From Planctomycetaceae bacterium (GTDB lineage Bacteria > Planctomycetota > Planctomycetia > Pirellulales > Thermoguttaceae), in the NCBI GenBank assembly GCA_031288765.1, contig JAITQV010000516.1, positions 1-5,769 of the forward strand: a stretch of DNA of 5,769 nucleotides. Direction: 5' to 3'. Below, piece after piece: positions 5,530-5,769 of this stretch. The notes beneath the pieces are model-generated. The model saw nothing but the letters and a program-made list of their open reading frames with translations, was not told where the DNA came from and did not search any database. Within the stretch, counting starts at the first letter, position 1, and every line of letters begins with the position of its first letter. The position numbers and the translations under genes are program-made.

Positions 5530-5558
5530 TTGTAGATTTTTGGAAGTCGGGTTACAAT
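5530..5558 (+). promoter_or_regulatory. Putative sigma70-type promoter for the right-end gene
   Basis: TTGTAG (5530-5535) and TACAAT (5553-5558) are spaced 17 bases apart. The -10 matches consensus at five of six positions. Predicted transcription would begin near 5565, giving a leader of about 100 bases before the ATG at 5665. The -35 resembles that of the promoter at 749-754 (TTGTAC). Consensus-based call only. Confidence 0.45.
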
Positions 5559-5564
5559 GGGTGT

Positions 5565-5634
5565 TATTGAATTTGTGACCGGTTTTGTTTTTGCCAAGCG
5601 TTTTTTGGTGAACGGGTGCAGGAGAAATTCAATA
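5565..5634 (+). promoter_or_regulatory. Folded 5' leader: 70-nt stem-loop
   Basis: TATTGAATTT (5565-5574) and AAATTCAATA (5625-5634) are perfect 10-bp complements enclosing 50 bases. Inside, GCCAA (5593-5597) and TTGGT (5605-5609) can form a small second stem with one G-U pair. The outer stem begins right where the promoter at 5530-5558 would start transcription, and it ends 16 bases before the ribosome-binding site. It could protect the 5' end or regulate the gene. No known riboswitch class is recognised. Confidence 0.4.
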
Positions 5635-5650
5635 TAAACCTTGTAATATC

Positions 5651-5657
5651 AAAGGAG
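5651..5657 (+). promoter_or_regulatory. Strong Shine-Dalgarno AAAGGAG
   Basis: AAAGGAG lies 7 bases before the ATG at 5665, an ideal placement that fixes the start. It is the only gene in the window with a clear site of this kind. TTGTAA (5641-5646) and TTACAA (5660-5665) flank it as an inverted repeat, which would place the site in a 13-base loop. Confidence 0.8.
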
Positions 5658-5664
5658 ATTTACA

Positions 5665-5769
5665 ATGGAAAATTTTGTTAGATGTGTGTTTGTGGTGTTG
5701 TGGAATTTTTTTGAGAAAATTCCAATGTTAAAATGGGAAAGCCTGGTAAACCAGGGGGGGGGGGGCAGG
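5665..5769 (+). CDS. 5' end of an unidentified gene running off the window (possibly a pseudopilin-like protein)
   Basis: Thirty-five codons are open to the last base, starting ATG at 5665 behind a strong ribosome-binding site and a plausible promoter. The visible residues are MENFVRCVFVVLWNFFEK, then IPMLKWESLVNQGGGGR. There is a short hydrophobic patch (residues 5-16) and then four glycines encoded by the G12 tract. No domain can be named. By memory of planctomycete genomes, highly expressed DUF1559 or other pseudopilin-type proteins can have variable N-terminal leaders before their GFTLVELL prepilin motif, and this could be such a leader. That is a guess, since the motif itself would lie beyond the window. 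If the G-run length is wrong, the downstream frame changes. Confidence 0.5.
   Translation, partial: MENFVRCVFVVLWNFFEKIPMLKWESLVNQGGGGR
5742..5765. repeat. Hairpin plus 12-base poly-G tract
   Basis: CCTGGT-AA-ACCAGG (5742-5755) is a perfect 6-bp hairpin whose right arm runs into an uninterrupted G12 (5754-5765). The tract lies about 30 codons into an open frame, four bases from the end of the sequence. Such tracts are prone to slippage in replication and to sequencing and assembly error. Confidence 0.85.

Larger units (their letters stand above)
4888..5664. other. Long non-coding region with palindrome cluster
   Basis: About 780 bases without a credible gene. A 113-codon minus-strand frame covers 5170-5511, but it is built from palindromes and AT-rich repeats and has no recognisable domain. 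A plus-strand frame at 4851-5165 overlaps the CNNM start antisense and is equally unconvincing. The region begins with AT-rich upstream sequence of the CNNM gene (4888-5030). It continues with GC-rich palindromes (5035-5400) and a degenerate direct repeat (5427-5509), and ends with the promoter and leader of the next gene (5530-5664). The palindromes are listed separately. Confidence 0.6.

Overview
The window reads as a fragment of a low-GC bacterial genome, most likely a planctomycete of an animal-gut or similar anaerobic lineage. Three things point that way, and all are inference from remembered families. The Tat-exported hydroxypyruvate-isomerase-like protein has the QSVCKWCYGK and AHEFIPK signatures common in Planctomycetes. 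ArgC carries a GATGYAALEL-type N-terminus. The four complete genes have no recognisable Shine-Dalgarno sequence. Both ends are cut inside open reading frames, and the right end stops just after a run of 12 G, which looks like a contig end.

Layout from left to right. Positions 1-216 are the 3' end of a WD40-repeat protein. Positions 217-858 hold no convincing gene. They contain a 214-bp fold-back element (514-727) with 65-66 bp inverted arms, probably a MITE-like non-autonomous transposon, and then a sigma70-like promoter and a short perfect palindrome that lead into the next gene. Two plus-strand genes follow: the Tat-signal TIM-barrel isomerase-like protein (859-1755) and argC (1834-2841), 78 bp apart. 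Converging on them from the minus strand are a WalJ/YycJ-type metallo-beta-lactamase-fold hydrolase (2925-3716) and, upstream of it, a CNNM/DUF21-CBS membrane protein (3772-4887). These two are 55 bp apart and probably co-transcribed.

Positions 4888-5664 are non-coding and rich in structure. They hold a cluster of at least seven small GC-rich palindromes (5035-5400), a degenerate 51-bp-period direct repeat (5427-5509), and a promoter plus folded leader. At 5665 a new gene starts behind the only strong Shine-Dalgarno sequence in the window. It reads into the G12 tract and runs off the end.

Functionally the genes look like ordinary housekeeping and accessory functions: arginine biosynthesis, an exported sugar/hydroxy-acid isomerase-like enzyme, a metal-dependent hydrolase and an ion-transport-type membrane protein. 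They are not an obvious multi-gene system. The parts most worth a second look are the non-coding ones: the fold-back element, the palindrome cluster, and the structured leader with its poly-G gene start. A double minisatellite inside the CBS region of the CNNM protein also deserves attention.
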